A stretch of DNA of 35,000 nucleotides from NCBI GenBank assembly GCA_016199325.1, contig JACQGW010000311.1, positions 1-35,000 on the forward strand. The letters run 5' to 3'. The translations under genes were made by a program, and so were the position numbers. The notes under the pieces are model-generated. The model did no database searches. It was not told the origin of the DNA and saw nothing but the letters and a program-made list of their open reading frames with translations. Shown here piece after piece: positions 34,918 through 35,000 of this stretch; positions within the stretch are counted from its first letter, which is position 1; each line of letters opens with the position of its first letter. The stretch comes from Chloroflexota bacterium (GTDB lineage Bacteria > Chloroflexota > Dehalococcoidia > JACQGW01).

Positions 34918-34940
34918 GAGCGGTTTGCACAGAGATTGAC
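34918..34940. repeat. Degenerate GAGCGGTTTGCACAGAGATT repeat
   Basis: This matches, with a few differences, the repeat family seen at 18393-18532 and 25871-25906. It is one end only; a partner, if there is one, would lie beyond the window. Confidence 0.5.
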
Positions 34941-35000
34941 CAAACGACCAATCGACATTCCTGGCGTCTTCCTTGGCGATCTTGGCGTCTTGGCGGTTCG

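Overview
This is a GC-rich window from a bacterial chromosome. The best guess for the source is Chloroflexota: there are very large secreted beta-helix/propeller surface proteins, GTG/TTG starts with strong GGAGG-type Shine-Dalgarno sequences, and many palindromic intergenic repeats. No rRNA, tRNA or other phylogenetic marker gene is present, so this placement is inference.

Region 1 (about 1-15310, + strand) is a phage-defence type island. In order it holds a SNF2 helicase (DrmD-like), a 1235-aa Eco57I/PglX-type adenine DNA methyltransferase (DrmMI-like), an OLD-family ATPase-TOPRIM nuclease, a broken DUF932 gene, an internally deleted HD-phosphohydrolase gene with an intact YwgA/DUF4065-like partner, and a 1707-aa DEAD/DEAH helicase with a DUF1998 region and a C-terminal Vsr/DUF559-like nuclease domain. 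Genes are tightly spaced or overlapping, which suggests one main transcription unit. The SNF2 + methylase + DUF1998-helicase set recalls class 1 DISARM. However, no separate DrmB or PLD nuclease DrmC is present; a fused nuclease and an OLD protein are found instead. The island therefore looks like a DISARM/Druantia-related variant. Two of its genes carry G/C-rich palindromic repeat elements inserted in frame.

Region 2 (15598-18295) holds a secreted protein with four FxPGE-type modules (-) and, divergently, a CaiB/BaiF CoA-transferase (+). A 140-bp composite palindromic element follows.

Region 3 (18529-25620, -) is one giant secreted protein of about 2363 aa. A seven-repeat BNR-type propeller is inserted inside a right-handed beta-helix, followed by a ThuA/GATase-like domain, Ig-like domains, a second beta-helix, and TIG/FnIII domains. 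Upstream is a dense field of hairpin repeats (25637-26045).

Region 4 (26070-27993, -) is a small operon of two unknown membrane proteins and an MFS transporter, flanked by 35-bp direct repeats.

Region 5 (28244-29242, +) is the most striking gene. It is a redoxin-DsbD-alpha fusion whose CxxC active site is encoded as TGA-Pro-Phe-Cys, with a 7-bp hairpin at the correct distance after the TGA. It is very probably a selenoprotein.

Region 6 (29256-32826, -) is an ECF vitamin transporter: promoter, cobalamin riboswitch, intrinsic terminator, fused double ATPase, S component, T component. It is probably a B12 or corrinoid importer shut off by B12. The first ATPase half lacks its catalytic Glu and switch His.

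Region 7 (32835-34697, -) is a lone Opp/Dpp-type ABC permease and a class I SAM methyltransferase, followed by intergenic inverted repeats to the window end.
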